Assembly (NCBI GenBank): GCA_023935145.1
Contig: CM043705.1
Span: forward strand, 87,330,084-87,394,083
DNA from: Bretschneidera sinensis
Taxonomy: Eukaryota; Streptophyta; Magnoliopsida; Brassicales; Akaniaceae
Direction: 5' to 3'
DNA length: 64,000 nucleotides
Translations under genes and position numbers: made by a program
Shown here: positions 8,932-20,746 of the stretch, in pieces
Position numbering within the stretch: the first letter of the stretch is position 1
Layout: every line of letters starts with the position of its first letter
Notes under the pieces: generated by a model
The model's input: only the letters and a program-made list of their open reading frames with translations
The model's database searches: none
Told to the model about the DNA's origin: nothing

Positions 8932-11900
8932 GTCGCCTCGGGTTGGAAAGAACTCGTCCTCGAGTTCACAATAGCTTCATCGGTATCCTCAAAACAATGA
9001 CTCAGGTGTTTCACATTAAATACATCAGAAGTCTTCAGATGACTGGGTAGGCGTAGTCTGTAGGCGTTATCATTGATCTTCTGCAAGATCTCATAGGGTC
9101 CAATCTTTCGCTCCTTAAGCTTATTATACTCTGCCATGGGAAAACGATCACGAGTTAATACTGCCCAAACAAAATCACCAACATCAAAAAGTACCTGACG
9201 ACGGTGACTGTCGCTCTGAGCCTTGTACTTAGCATTACTGTCGTGAATGGCTAGCTTCACCTGCTCATGGATATCCCGAAGATGTTTTGCCATCTCATCT
9301 ACCTTGGGATTTAATCGACCCACTCGTGGAATAGGGGCTAAGTCAAGCACTCCGGATGGATTCTGACCATACACAATCTCAAATGGGCTCATTCCTGTGG
9401 CTCTGTTTTTCGACCTGTTATAGGCAAATTTTGCTTGAGGTAATGCGAGATCCCACTGCTTCGGTTTAGTTCTTGCTAAGCTCCTCAAAAGGTTTCCCAA
9501 ACTTCGGTTCACCACCTCAGTCTGACCATCTGTTTGAGGATGATAGGTGCTGCTAAAATTTAACTTTGTCCCTAGCTTCTCCCATAAACTCTTCCAGAAC
9601 TGACTCATGAACTTGGTGTCACGATATGAAGTGATGGATCGGAGAACACCATGCAAACGCACAATCTTCTTGAAGTAAAGATGAGCGATCCTGGTAGCAT
9701 CCATTGTCTTTCTACAAGGTGTGAAATGGGCCATCTTGGAAAATTTGTCAACCACAACCAAAATAGAATCCGAGCCTCGTTGGGTACGGGGTAAGCTCAA
9801 CACAAAGTCCATACTAACATTAAACCAAGGGGCTTCAGGTACAGGTAAGGGTGTGTACAGACCCGCATTAGTGAGAACTCCTTTGGACCGCTGGCACACA
9901 TAACAACGCTCCACATGATGAGCCACGTCATTGATCAATTTGGGCCAATAATAGTTAGAGGAAATCAGGGCCAATGTCTTGTCTCGCCCAAAGTGACCTT
10001 CATTATGAAGTTCACTAATAATCTGCTGCCTTAGTGAACAATCTGGAACGCACAACTGCAATTCACGAAATAGATAACCATTATGCAAAATAAAATCATG
10101 TCGTTGACCAGTAGTTACCTCCTGAATTATCCCTCTGAAGGAAGGATCTGCAGCATACATATCGAAGAAGACCTCAAATCCCACAATTCTGGTGCTCATG
10201 GTGGTGAGAAGTAATGTATGACGTCTCAGTGCATCTGCGACACGGTTCAGACTTCCTGCTGGGTGCCTCAGTGCAAACGTGAATTCCTGCAAGTACGCCA
10301 CCCACTTGGCATGCTGCCTAGTCAGCTTGTGTTGGCCATTGATGTACTTCAGGGCCTCGTGATCAGTGATAAGAATAAATTCCCTCTGCACTAGGTAGTG
10401 ACGCCAATGTTTCAGGGACTGAACTATGGCATAGAATTTTAGATCATAGGTGGAGTAATTCTTTTTTGATCCTGATAACTTCTCACTGAAAAAAGCTACT
10501 GGTCGACCTTCTTGACTTAGAACACCACCAATATCCACTCCAGATGCATTACAATTTACCTCAAACACCTTTTTGAAATCAGGAAGTGCTAAAACTGGTG
10601 CCTCTGTCATCTTCTATTTGACCAGTTGAAAGCTGGTTTCTGCCTCATCGGACCACTGAAAATCACGCCCCTTAAGGCACTCTGTGATAGGAGCAATCAA
10701 AGTGCTGAAATTTCTAATGAACCGGCGGTAGAAGGAAGCCAATCCATGAAAACTTCTTACATCGTGCAAGGTCCTCAGTGTGGACCATTCCAAGACCGCA
10801 TCTACCTTCGACTGATCTGCTTGAACACCATCAGTAGATACCACAAAACCCAGAAAAGTAACAGAAGTAGTGAAGAAAGAACACTTCTTCTGATTGACGT
10901 ACAGGCGCTCTGTCCTCAACAAATTAAAAACAGCACGGAGGTGCTCAAAATGTGACTCCAACGTCGGACTATAAATGAGGATGTCATCGAAGTAAACTAC
11001 AACAAACTTCCCCATAAAAGGCCGTTAAACCTGATGCATGAACCTAATAAATGTGCTGGGCGCATTGGACAGCCCAAAAGGCATGACCATCCACTCATAC
11101 AGCCCATGCTGCGTCTTAAACGCTGTCTTCCACTCATCTCCAGGCCTTATTCTGATCTGGTGGTATCCACTCCTAAGGTCAATTTTGGAGAAGACCCTAG
11201 AACCGGATAGCTGGTCTAACATATCATCCAGGCGGGGAATTGGGAACCGGTATTTCACTATGATCCTATTGATGGCTCTGCTATCAACACACATACGCCA
11301 AGAACCATCCTTCTTCGGCACTAGTAGGGCAGGAACCGCACATGGGCTCATACTCTCACGGACGTAACCTCTCTCCAACAACTCTACCACTTGTCGCTAC
11401 AACTCTTCAGATTCCTTGGGGCTGTGGCGATACGCCGGTCGATTAGGCAAACTGGACCCTAGAACAAGGTCAATCTGATGCTGAATGTCTCTCATAGGTG
11501 GTAACCCAGGAGGAAGATCCTCCGGCATAAGGTCAGAAAACTCTGCCATCAGCTGCTGCACTTCGGCTGGTAATTCTGGATTCAGATCTGCTGCGCTATT
11601 CCCACAAGGCAGCAGAGCATAAACCACGTCCACATGCTCAACCTCTGCTAAAAACCTGGACATCGAAAGCAGATTAGTATTATTGGAAATCGGGGTAGGA
11701 GTGATTCCTTCCCGACGAGGTGCCAACACAATCTTCTTCCCTTTGATGCTAAGGGAGTATGTGTTTTTTCGCCCATCATGAATAACATTACGGTCATATT
11801 GCCAAGGCCTGCCTAACAATACATGACAAGCATCCATACATACAACATCACACCAAGCATTATCGAAATATCTTTTACCAATCGAAAAAGAAACTAGGCA

Positions 11901-13184
11901 ACGCCTATCTACCGTTACCTCACTGCCTTTATTCAGCCAAGACAATTTGTACGGCTTAGGATGACGATCTGTTTTCAACTGCAGTTTCTTGACAGCCTCT
12001 TCAGATACCACATTCTCACAACTGCCACTATCTATGATCATCTTGCAGACTTTATCGACAACTATACAGGTTGTGTGAAAAATATTGGTCCTCAACCAAT
12101 CGTCCCTTAAATCGCCCTTGGGGGTCAGTAGGCTCTTACGAACGACCAAGTTCTCATGGCCATCCCCATACAATACATCTCTATACTCATCATCGTCATA
12201 CATAGGCTCCCTAATCTCCTCAGTTTCGTCTACTCCATCGTCCTCAATCAGTAGATTTTTACCTTTATTACTAGCAGGCTTCCTGCACTCAAGTGATTTA
12301 TGCCCATGTTCACCACATCTGAAACATCTAATATTCGGGTTAGGGTTACCTTGAGGTGGTTGCTGGATAAGACAGGATTCCTGAGGGCGAACTAGCTGAT
12401 TATTTTGATCGCCTCTGTTCAATGGCCTCCTGTTTTGCTGTTTCTCCACCGCAAGTGCACGCTGATATGCCTCTGAAACTGTCCACAGCGAGTGAAGGCT
12501 GAGGATATCCTGTAGGGGCTGCCGTAATCCCCCCAAATATCGTGCCACCATCTGCTCCTCTATTTCAGATAAGTCGTTCTGGGCAATCAACTGATAGAAT
12601 TCCTCCGTGTAATCATCCATCGATAACGTGCCCTGCCTCAACGAATGAAGACGCTGAAACAAGGTCTGAGTGTAACCGAAAGGGAGGAAGTGACCCTTCA
12701 TCTTCTCCCAATCTGTAATCTTGGCTTTGCCCTGCCGATAACGCGAACGCCTCAACTGCTCCCACCACACAGATGTTCTGCCCTTCAATTTGATGGCGAC
12801 CAGTTTCACCTTCACACAATCTGGGACTTCCTTGTACTCGAAAATACGCACCACTTCAATCAACCAATCAACGAATCCCTCGGCCTGTAATGTACCAGAA
12901 AACTCGAGCAGATCCACTCTGAATTTGAGGTCCCCATAACGTTTTTCCCGACCACGGTGCTCCCAGAATCGAGCAGGATTGTGATATGGTTTTTCAGAAC
13001 TGGAACTGGAATCGGAATCGTGATCTTCAATCTCACGATCTCCAAATTTTTGCACCGCTAGACGCTGGGTTAACTCGACAACTTGCCTCTATAAATCCTC
13101 AATCATCGCATCCTGAACGTTACGATCACGACGTGGGGCTTCCTCGTTCGGAACCTGCCCGCAACGACCACGACCACCAGCCAT
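8859..13184 (-). pseudogene. Gypsy gag-pol polyprotein, broken by in-frame stops
   Basis: A single frame of about 1441 codons starts at the ATG at 13182-13184. Its order is gag with a CCHC zinc knuckle (CFRCGEHGHKSLEC, about residues 287-300), protease (IDSGS, about 385), reverse transcriptase ([18 protein letters not shown] near 731), RNase H, then integrase with an HHCC finger (CYVCQ) and core, ending at 8859. The frame is broken by TAG at 13089-13091, TAG at 11397-11399, TAA at 11025-11027 and TAG at 10614-10616. There are no frameshifts. RNase H has CNAS where CDAS is usual, and the integrase core has TSYRD where SDRD is usual, so both catalytic centres are hit. It cannot be autonomous. 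Confidence 0.92.
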
Positions 13185-13220
13185 GGAACTGATGAAATCT
13201 TGCCCTAGGAAAATGCTGAA

Positions 13221-13232
13221 GCTCTAATACCA
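13221..13232 (-). other. Gypsy primer-binding site
   Basis: On the minus strand this reads TGGTATTAGAGC, one base from the usual initiator tRNA-Met complement TGGTATCAGAGC. It lies 2 bp inside the 5' LTR and fixes the element as minus-strand. Confidence 0.85.
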
Positions 13233-13234
13233 AC

Positions 13235-13685
13235 TGACACCGGGCAGAATAGCGATTATTCTGCAGGCTAGTCGAACAGATCGTTCACAGGGAGTAACAC
13301 GAGAAAAACCCTAAAAAACAATGCAGAGAAACAGCTCTGATGTTTATTTAAAATTATGCAAATTCAATAATAATGTTTACGAAACCCTAAGACCTTATTT
13401 ATAAGGTCGAAACAAAATAGGAAAAAATAAATTAAGGCTGAAATTAAAATAACTAAAATAAAAAGTTTCCTAAAAACATTAAACCGCCAATTTGAGGGCT
13501 TAAACGTCATTTTTTGGCTTAAAAATGTCGAGGCTGATTGCAGGTTTTGTTCATTGGCCTATTTTCAATCAAATTAGGATCTTTCGGGCCTGATCTGAGC
13601 CCGCGGCCCGTTCTAGGCAGTCCACCTGTCAGTTCTGCGCTGATCTGCCAACTCTGCATCATCTGACTTGGATCCTCCTGCGTCA
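13235..13685 (-). repeat. Gypsy 5' LTR
   Basis: This 451-bp LTR is upstream in element orientation and is followed on the plus strand by the second CAATT target copy. It carries the element's promoter and shares the sequence of the truncated LTR at 41838-42223. Confidence 0.93.
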
Positions 13686-13690
13686 CAATT

Positions 13691-15028
13691 CCAGTTGAGA
13701 ACACTAATTTTTTTAAGGTGATTGCTTTTATAAATAAAAGGTTGAAAATAGCTTTAAAAAAGTTAATTTGATTTTTGATTGAGACTATTATTATAATTAT
13801 TATATTAACAATTTAGTTATTGTTATGTTAAATATTATTATTTCAATAAATATTAATTATATTACTATTATTTTTATTATTCATAAATGATTGTGATTAT
13901 AATTAATATTTTTAGTTGTTCCTCCAATACTGCTTGCTTATAAAGCTAGAAAGCCTCTTTAGTGGCACTTAACTCAGCAAAGCTGGATGGTTAAATCATT
14001 CATGTTGCTTATGCAACAGAAAATTAAGCATGACTTGATAGAGTAAAAGAATGAAAGTTCTATCTCAGCATTTATGAATCAAGGCATACATCGGTTTCCT
14101 GTCCAAACTAAGACTGCATGATCGTTGAAATCATGGATCACTTTTTGAGCTTATAAATAATTAGTGAGATTTATTTGCATTACATTTGTCAATCACTTGA
14201 AGTAATATTCAATTTAGTCATATTTAGAGCTAAAACAACTACATATATATGAGCATAATTTTGAGGGTCTAATGGTTGAGTATTGTTTTAAAGCTAACAT
14301 GTATTGTTAGCCATATACGTATCCATCTCCATCCAGGTTTTCCCTTTCATATATGCGTGTAGTCACATTTAGAGCTCAAACAACTACATATATATGAGCA
14401 TAATTTTGCAGGTCTAATAGTTGAGTATTATTTTAACGCTAACGTGTGTTGTTAGCCATGTACGTATCCATCTTCATCCAGGTTTTCCCTTTCGTTCGCG
14501 TGTGTGTGTCCATCTCCATCCAGGTTTTCCCTTTCGTTCGTGTGTGTTTTTTTCTATAATAATTTCTCACAAAAAAGAAAAGTGTTCAATCAAATATCGT
14601 AGATGTGTGTAGGGCACAGGCCGTCAACCTGAGCTTTAATTTGGATACTTGGCTCGAGTTATTTATGGTCTTTTTGAACTCGAGCCAAGAATGAAAATTT
14701 AAACTCATGCTCCGCTCGCGTTTATTTTCCACAACTTAAGCTCGAGTCAGCTTCAAGCCCAAACGAGCCTGACCTCCAACCCTTCGAGCTCTAACTTTCA
14801 AACCTGAGTATATAAACTTTTATATTTATAGTCTAAATAAAAGTATATATATTCATTTTAGAATAAAAATATTTTTAATATATACATATAATTGAATCAA
14901 TTGACATGGAAAGAACAAGCATTAATTGTTCGACATGAGTTTATTTAAATTACAGAATTCTTATTTTACATTTAAGAATTCTTGATTTAATATGGTATAA
15001 GACAGAAACATATATAAAAAGAAAAAAC
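13691..15028. other. Unit 1 tail, second part, with nested tandem repeats
   Basis: The unit tail continues after the Gypsy element. It is AT-rich. Bases 14223-14546 form tandem repeats: a 145-bp block beginning tttagagct occurs twice, and a phrase of about 42 bp containing catccaggttttccctttcg recurs three times. Bases 14620-14810 contain repeated ctcgagc/gctcgag stretches that resemble a decayed transposon, not identified. No gene is seen. Confidence 0.6.
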
Positions 15029-15484
15029 TTAATATTCAAAAGAGAGAGGAGCAGATGAATCAGATCCAAAATCCAAAACACATTTATTCCAAAATTGTTT
15101 ACTTCTGGGAATACCTAAAGATGCATTTGCTTTAAAATGATTCAATGAGAAAATGGTTCTCACCAATGCAGTGTGGCACTCTTTTCCCACTGCCATAAGT
15201 GTTCTGCAACAATTTTCAGTAACGGTAACATTCTCGAACATATACATGAATACTTGTTTCCCGCACTCCATAGTCATCTTTTCAGAACAGCTTTGCAAAA
15301 ATTTGGCATACTCTAGTGAAGGTTCTGGTGACAAAATTTCGAATTCAGTTCCAGGCGGATACGCATAATATTCATCTTCTTCCGCTGAGGGACTGATATC
15401 TTCTGTTGCTGCAAATGTGAGCGATACCGTTGTTGTGGCTAAGAACAACGCCACAAGGAGAGAGAACAGCTCTAACTTTCCCAT
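15029..15484 (-). CDS. G1, unit 2: secreted prolamin-like protein with acidic linker
   Basis: The 151-aa product has a signal peptide (about residues 1-26), an acidic tyrosine/proline linker (about 28-60, containing EEDEYYAYPPG) and a cysteine domain with C66, C74, C92, C93, C103 and C135. The spacing (7, 17, 0, 9, 31) matches G3 to within one residue. Sequons lie at N85-V-T and N120-A-S. An upstream in-frame ATG adds 12 residues here only, because of one extra T in the leader; the ATG at 15484 is chosen because units 4 and 5 use it. TATA lies at 15570-15580. The protein is identical to the unit 4 G1. Confidence 0.87.
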   Translation of the reverse strand: MGKLELFSLLVALFLATTTVSLTFAATEDISPSAEEDEYYAYPPGTEFEILSPEPSLEYAKFLQSCSEKMTMECGKQVFMYMFENVTVTENCCRTLMAVGKECHTALVRTIFSLNHFKANASLGIPRSKQFWNKCVLDFGSDSSAPLSFEY

Positions 15485-18400
15485 GATTTTGTTTTTTTTT
15501 AGTAATGACAGGTTTATCAATTTATCTTTATTGTGTTGCTAATTTGAAGATTAATGGCTTTAAGGATCCTTTTATATATAGGGTGCAATACAGGAAAGAT
15601 ATAGTACTATTAATTTGGTGGTTTCAAAACGCTCCATTAATATCTTTTGCTTTAAATATGTTTGATTAATTAATTACAATAATTTTAAGGCATTAGTTGG
15701 AGAAATGTTGATATGCAATAATAATTTAACTTCTACTTAAGAGTGATTTTGCTATCTGAGTTTAGAAAAAGGTAAAAAGGAAGCTTAATTTAACGATGAT
15801 TACAGTTGTTTCAAAATGTTCTAATATAGTGATTAGTTAATTTAAAAATATGTAATGAAAGATAGAATTAAGGAAAAATTCTTGTCTCGTATATCTTTTC
15901 TTCTCAATCTTTTCGCACAATTTAAGGGTGAGATGAACCTTTGTGTCATGTATCTCTCTCACACTGTACCATACAAGAACTTCTCAGAACTAAGAGAACA
16001 TGAGGCATTAGTTGTCCGTTGGCATACTTTGTTTTGGAGATTTTGTCCACGTGGTCGATGGAATAGCTTTTTGTCCACTTCAAATACGAAAAGACTTTCC
16101 ACAGTAAAAGAAAACAGAGGTCAGAGAAACGGTGCTAATTTTATCAATTAAAGTTTATGTTATGTCGGCTCTATTTGACAGCAGTTTGATCAAAAAAAAT
16201 ATTCTAATATTTTCACATGGTCAAGTACAATTATTTAATTTAATTTTTTTTATCCAACAGTTGTTCGCTAGAACTGACAAAATGAGCACGTTTCTTTCTA
16301 TGTGAAAAGTATTTTTTATCCAAAAAAAATCTCATAGACCAAATCTTCGCAAGAATCTCTGGATCGTTAAATCCATGATTGTGTGGTGTTATTCTTAAAC
16401 AAGATTTTCCAAGATTGTTGTTATTGTCTGCAAGTTATGAATGAAATTTCAGCATGTTATGAATGAAACAAGGAATTAACAATTGACAAATTTGGCCACT
16501 GGTGTGACAAGGGACAATGCCCTCCAATGCTTAGTTGCCTACTGCTGATATTGGACAGTATATATTTCTCTATTGTTTGGAACACCAAAAGTTGCAGGAT
16601 TAAAAATAGAAGGAGCTCAGCTATTGCCTCGGTTTCTGATTTTCTGCTCAACAAAACAGAACTTGTCCCTCGTGAGAAAAAGAAGATATCAGTGGAAATC
16701 TCCCTGAGATTGGGTGTCTCAACTTAGCGCGGATGGTTCTTCCAATAATTCGCAAATGTTGTGTAAACCAACAGGTAGAACAGAGGATTTTGTATTTGAG
16801 AAAAAGATTTATGGTAAATTGGTCAATACTTTGAACTCAGAATATATAACTCATTGTTAAAGACTTGACTTTTGGGCCTTGGAGGACAACAAAAAATATA
16901 AACTACCAGTCTTCGCAATAGACTTAACCATTGGCACAAGAAGAATAGGAAGAAGAGTGAAAATGTATGGTAATAACAGGTAACCATTCTAAAAGGTACA
17001 AATGATTAGTTGAAGGGTATTTAGAATTGTTTTCATTTTTTTTTAAATTTTTTAAAAGTGAGATTAGATTGTCGTTTTTTAACAAATTTTAGATTAAATT
17101 GTAATCATTAACAAATAAGAGAGATGTAATCTATTATAATATAAAGTATTTTTTCTCAGAGAGATTTCAAGATTGTCACAATGGTAATGCTTCATTGAAA
17201 AGTATGATTCCAACGAGCTTGATTCTGATCGGTTTTCAAAATCTATTGATTGTGCAATTTGTGACTACTAGGTGTGTTTCCTGTGAAAATAAAAATAAAT
17301 AAATAAATAATAATTCACTATATTATGTGTGTAATATGTATTACATGGACAAAACTCCGATACCATATTGATATTTGGTATTTAGGGTTTAGGCTACGAG
17401 TTAGAGTGACGGTATAGAGAGAGACGGGAGACAGTGTGTTGTTAGAGGCACACAAAATATAGATAATTCTTCTCAATTTTTCAAATTTTAACGTGGTATC
17501 AGAACTTCAGATCTTCGTTTCAAGTTCAAAATATATCCATTTTCATTTAATATTTGACCAAGTTATTTCTCTTTTGGATATATAGGCTTTTTTTCATTTG
17601 GGTTCATGTGCAAAAACCTTAAATTCGTCAGTTAGCTTGTACTTGAGAGATGTTTTATAAAGAATTAATTGAATCACTTTTTTTTTATCAGTTTTAGCTT
17701 TTGATATAATTGGTAACTCAATTATTTCTTAATATTTCTAGTATTTTGATGGTTCTTTCGCCTCATACAATTCATTGGCTATGGGACGGGGTTTCTTTTG
17801 ACTATCAGCTCTTGCCTTTTGAGTTACAGTTTTGAGTTGTTGGTTTGGTGCTTGTTTAAAGACTTGTGTGGACTTTGGTTTCTTTTGAAAAGTAGTTATC
17901 TAAACTATGGGATGGTTTTTATAATAAAATATCACAATATCGATCGAATCTCAATTTATTAACTGAATTAAAACTAAAACTTTTAGGGAAAAATCTAATT
18001 TTTTTCTTCTTTTTTTTCTTTTAGAATATGATCTTATAAATACAATTAGTTTATTTTATATTTAATTTGATTGTATATATTGGTTATTAAGGATTTTATA
18101 TGTTGAAATATTTTGGCACCAAATCTACATCATTTTGTATTCTAAAAAAAATCTGTCATTTATACGGGGAGGGGAGAGGAGACCTCATAAATTCAATTTT
18201 GTTTCTTTTTAAAATACGATCTCATAAATATAATTTGTTGGAGATATAATTTATGTTAGTTTATCATATATTTTTTTACAATAGCAGTAGCGAAATTTGA
18301 ACTTGAGATTTGAATGGGACCTCCTCTTAAGAGAAAAAAGTGTAATTCTCAATTAGACTATGCTCAAGCCACAATTTATTACTACCTAATTTGATTGTAT

Positions 18401-18680
18401 TATTTACTTATATGATTTTTTAAAATACGTTATTTTAGGTTGTTTTACATGTTATATAGATTGATACCCATATAATTTAAAATACCAAAGCTACATCTTT
18501 GAGAAAAATTGAAATAGCCCAAATAAGTTCAGTTTTTTTTTTTATGTTATAAATTCAACATTAATTTGAAGATCTAATTAAGTTTTACATGACTTAACTA
18601 TAGAGTTCATAATTTAATTTTAAGAAATCAGTACGGTACGTAATAAACTGTAAAATCATATATAACAACAACAAAAAAAA
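15485..18680. other. Intergenic region between G1 and G2, unit 2
   Basis: This matches 2671-5868 nearly base for base. The inverted-repeat left arm begins near 17309. No gene is seen. Confidence 0.7.
15570..15580 (-). promoter_or_regulatory. TATA box of G1, unit 2
   Basis: TATATATAAAA on the minus strand lies 86 bp before the ATG, with GTTTTGAAAC at 15621-15630 further upstream. Confidence 0.75.
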
Positions 18681-19043
18681 CTATGATTCAAAAGAGATTG
18701 GCGCAGATGCATCTCCTCCAAAATCCAAAACACAAGTATTCCATACTTGTTTACTTCTAGGGATAATAGAAGACGCATTTGCTTCGGACTGATGTAATGT
18801 AAAAGTGGCTTTCACCAATATGATATGGTATTCTTCTCCCATTGCTATAAGGTTTTGACAGTATTTTTCAGTGACGTTTAAATTCTGATCGAATATAGAC
18901 GTGAATACCTCTTTTCGGCACTCTGGAGTCATCTTATCGACACAACTATGTGGTGATAGCTCTGTAGCCATTGTGAGTGACATCATGATTTTAGTGGCTA
19001 TGAACAATGCCATAAGGATAGAGAAGTTCTCTAACGTTGCCAT
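18681..19043 (-). CDS. G2, unit 2: prolamin-like protein lacking two cysteines
   Basis: The frame is intact at 120 aa, but both C61 (EKYCQN) and C72 (GEEYHI) are Tyr, so only four family cysteines remain. Other differences are T3 (MATLENF) and R43. It shares T3, Y61 and Y72 with the unit 4 G2. The loss of two cysteines without loss of the frame suggests relaxed constraint, or a fold with one disulfide fewer. Confidence 0.75.
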   Translation of the reverse strand: MATLENFSILMALFIATKIMMSLTMATELSPHSCVDKMTPECRKEVFTSIFDQNLNVTEKYCQNLIAMGEEYHIILVKATFTLHQSEANASSIIPRSKQVWNTCVLDFGGDASAPISFES

Positions 19044-19792
19044 GATTGGTTTTATTTTTAATTAATGATGTAGCAGTACCAATTTATTTTTTGTATTGCT
19101 TTGAGAGTGATGCATTTGATAGTGATACACAAGGATTATTTTATAGGGTGTAATTAGAGGAAAGAGATAATTTTTTGTTGTTTCAAAACATTTCAAAATT
19201 AGTATCTTCAGCATTAGTTGACCATGTAACATAAGTATTTCAAATCCATGATGTGAAGGCTACTCATCCTTCGGTCGTTTTTTAAAATATTTAAGTCACA
19301 CTTTGTTTTTTTATTTTTTCTATTTATGGCTTCATTCTTACATGTATAATACATACATATATGAATCGAAATACCAATATTTAAAATTATAATTATTGGA
19401 TGTCACAAATGTCTAAAGATAGTAATGGAGAGCTTAATTTGGTTCTTTTGTTTTTTCTTACCCTTCAATATTCAAAGTAGTATTAACATTTAATCTTTGG
19501 TTCGCGTCATATGAAGTCAACTTCCGTTTCATGTCTAGCAAATTAATGTAAACCCTTCGCATCATGGATTTGAAAAACTTATGTTACATGGTTAATTAAT
19601 TATAATCAAACATAATTAATACAGAAGATACTAATTTTGGAACGTTTTGAAACAACAATAAATTATCTCTTTCCTTTGATTACAACCTATAAAATGATCC
19701 TTATGTATCACCATCAAAATCATCTCTCTCAAAGCAACACAAAAAATAAATTAATACTCCTGTATCATTAATTAAAATATAAGAAAAAAATT

Positions 19793-20155
19793 ATGGCAAA
19801 GTTAGAGAACTTCTCTATCCTTATGGCATTGTTCATAGCCAACGCAACCATAGTGTCACTCACATTGGCTGCAGAGCTATCACCACAAAGTTGTGTAGAT
19901 AAGATGACTCCAGAGTGCGGGAAAGAGGTATTCACGTCTATATTCAATCAGAATGTAGACGTCACTGAAAAATGCTGTCAAAACCTTATAGCAATGGGAG
20001 AAGAGTGTCATATCATATTGACGAAAGCCACTTTTACATTACATCAGTCTGAAGCAAATGCATCTTCTATTATCCCTAGAAGTAAACAAGTATGGAATAC
20101 TTGTGTTTTGGATTTTGGAGGAGATGCATCTGCGCCAATCTCTTTTGAATCATAG
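19793..20155 (+). CDS. G3, unit 2: secreted prolamin-like protein
   Basis: The 120-aa product keeps all six cysteines. It differs from the unit 1 copy at N17 (signal peptide IANAT) and T77 (ILTKAT). N17 is shared only with the unit 4 G3, in line with the G2 evidence that units 2 and 4 are sisters. Confidence 0.87.
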   Translation: MAKLENFSILMALFIANATIVSLTLAAELSPQSCVDKMTPECGKEVFTSIFNQNVDVTEKCCQNLIAMGEECHIILTKATFTLHQSEANASSIIPRSKQVWNTCVLDFGGDASAPISFES

Positions 20156-20746
20156 TTTTTTTGTTATGTATAATTTTACAGCTTGGTACAGACCATATTA
20201 ATTAAATAATGAATTCTTAAAAATAAATTAAGAACTCGATAATTAAGTCATGTAAAACTTAATTAGATCTCCAAATTAATGTTGAATTTATAAGATAAAA
20301 AAACTGAACTTATTTGGGCTATTTTAATCATTCTTAAAGAAGTAGCTTTGGTATTATTAATTACGTGGGTATTAATCTATATAACATGTAATACATTGAG
20401 ATTCGATTGGTATTGTGATATTTTATTAAAAGTCCTCACAGATCTTTAAACAAACACCAAACCAACAACTCAAAACTGTACCCTATTAAAAAAAACTCGA
20501 AACTGTTACTCGAAAAGCAAGAGCAAATCGTAGAAAGAAGCCCCTTCTCATAGCCAATGAACTGCATGAGACGAAACAACCATTCAAATATAAAAAAAAA
20601 TATTAAAAATAACTGAATAAACAAATATTTCAAAAGCATAAATTGATATAAAATGATCAAATTATTTGTTTATACATTAACAAATTCTCTCAAGTACAAG
20701 CCGACTAAAGGATTAAAAGTATTGCATGTGAAACTCAAATGAAAGA

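Larger units (their letters stand above)
8481..13685 (-). mobile_element. Gypsy LTR retrotransposon, minus orientation, TSD CAATT
   Basis: Both LTRs are 451 bp (8481-8931 and 13235-13685), begin TGACGC or TGACAC and end GCGTCA, and are flanked by the 5-bp target duplication CAATT (8476-8480 and 13686-13690). The empty site, CAATT once, is present in units 2, 4 and 5 (for example 48864). The LTRs differ at about 21 sites by eye, all transitions, so the insertion is not recent. The primer site beside the right LTR matches tRNA-Met with one change. Gag-pol lies in one frame and is interrupted by stops. Confidence 0.95.
17309..20746. repeat. Inverted repeat, unit 2 (right arm split by an insertion)
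   Basis: The left arm is about 17309-19260 and the right arm begins near 19556. The right arm is interrupted at 20747 by the long-LTR element and finishes at 30549-30852. Before that insertion the arms were as in unit 1. Confidence 0.8.

Noticed and set aside
14421..14612. 63-aa frame with repeated HLHPGFPFRS, also at 49601 and 57180
   Set aside because: It is the translation of short tandem repeats and has no independent support.
15153..15368. 71-aa plus-strand frame opposite G1, also at 50333 and 57910
   Set aside because: It is an antisense shadow of the conserved G1 coding sequence.
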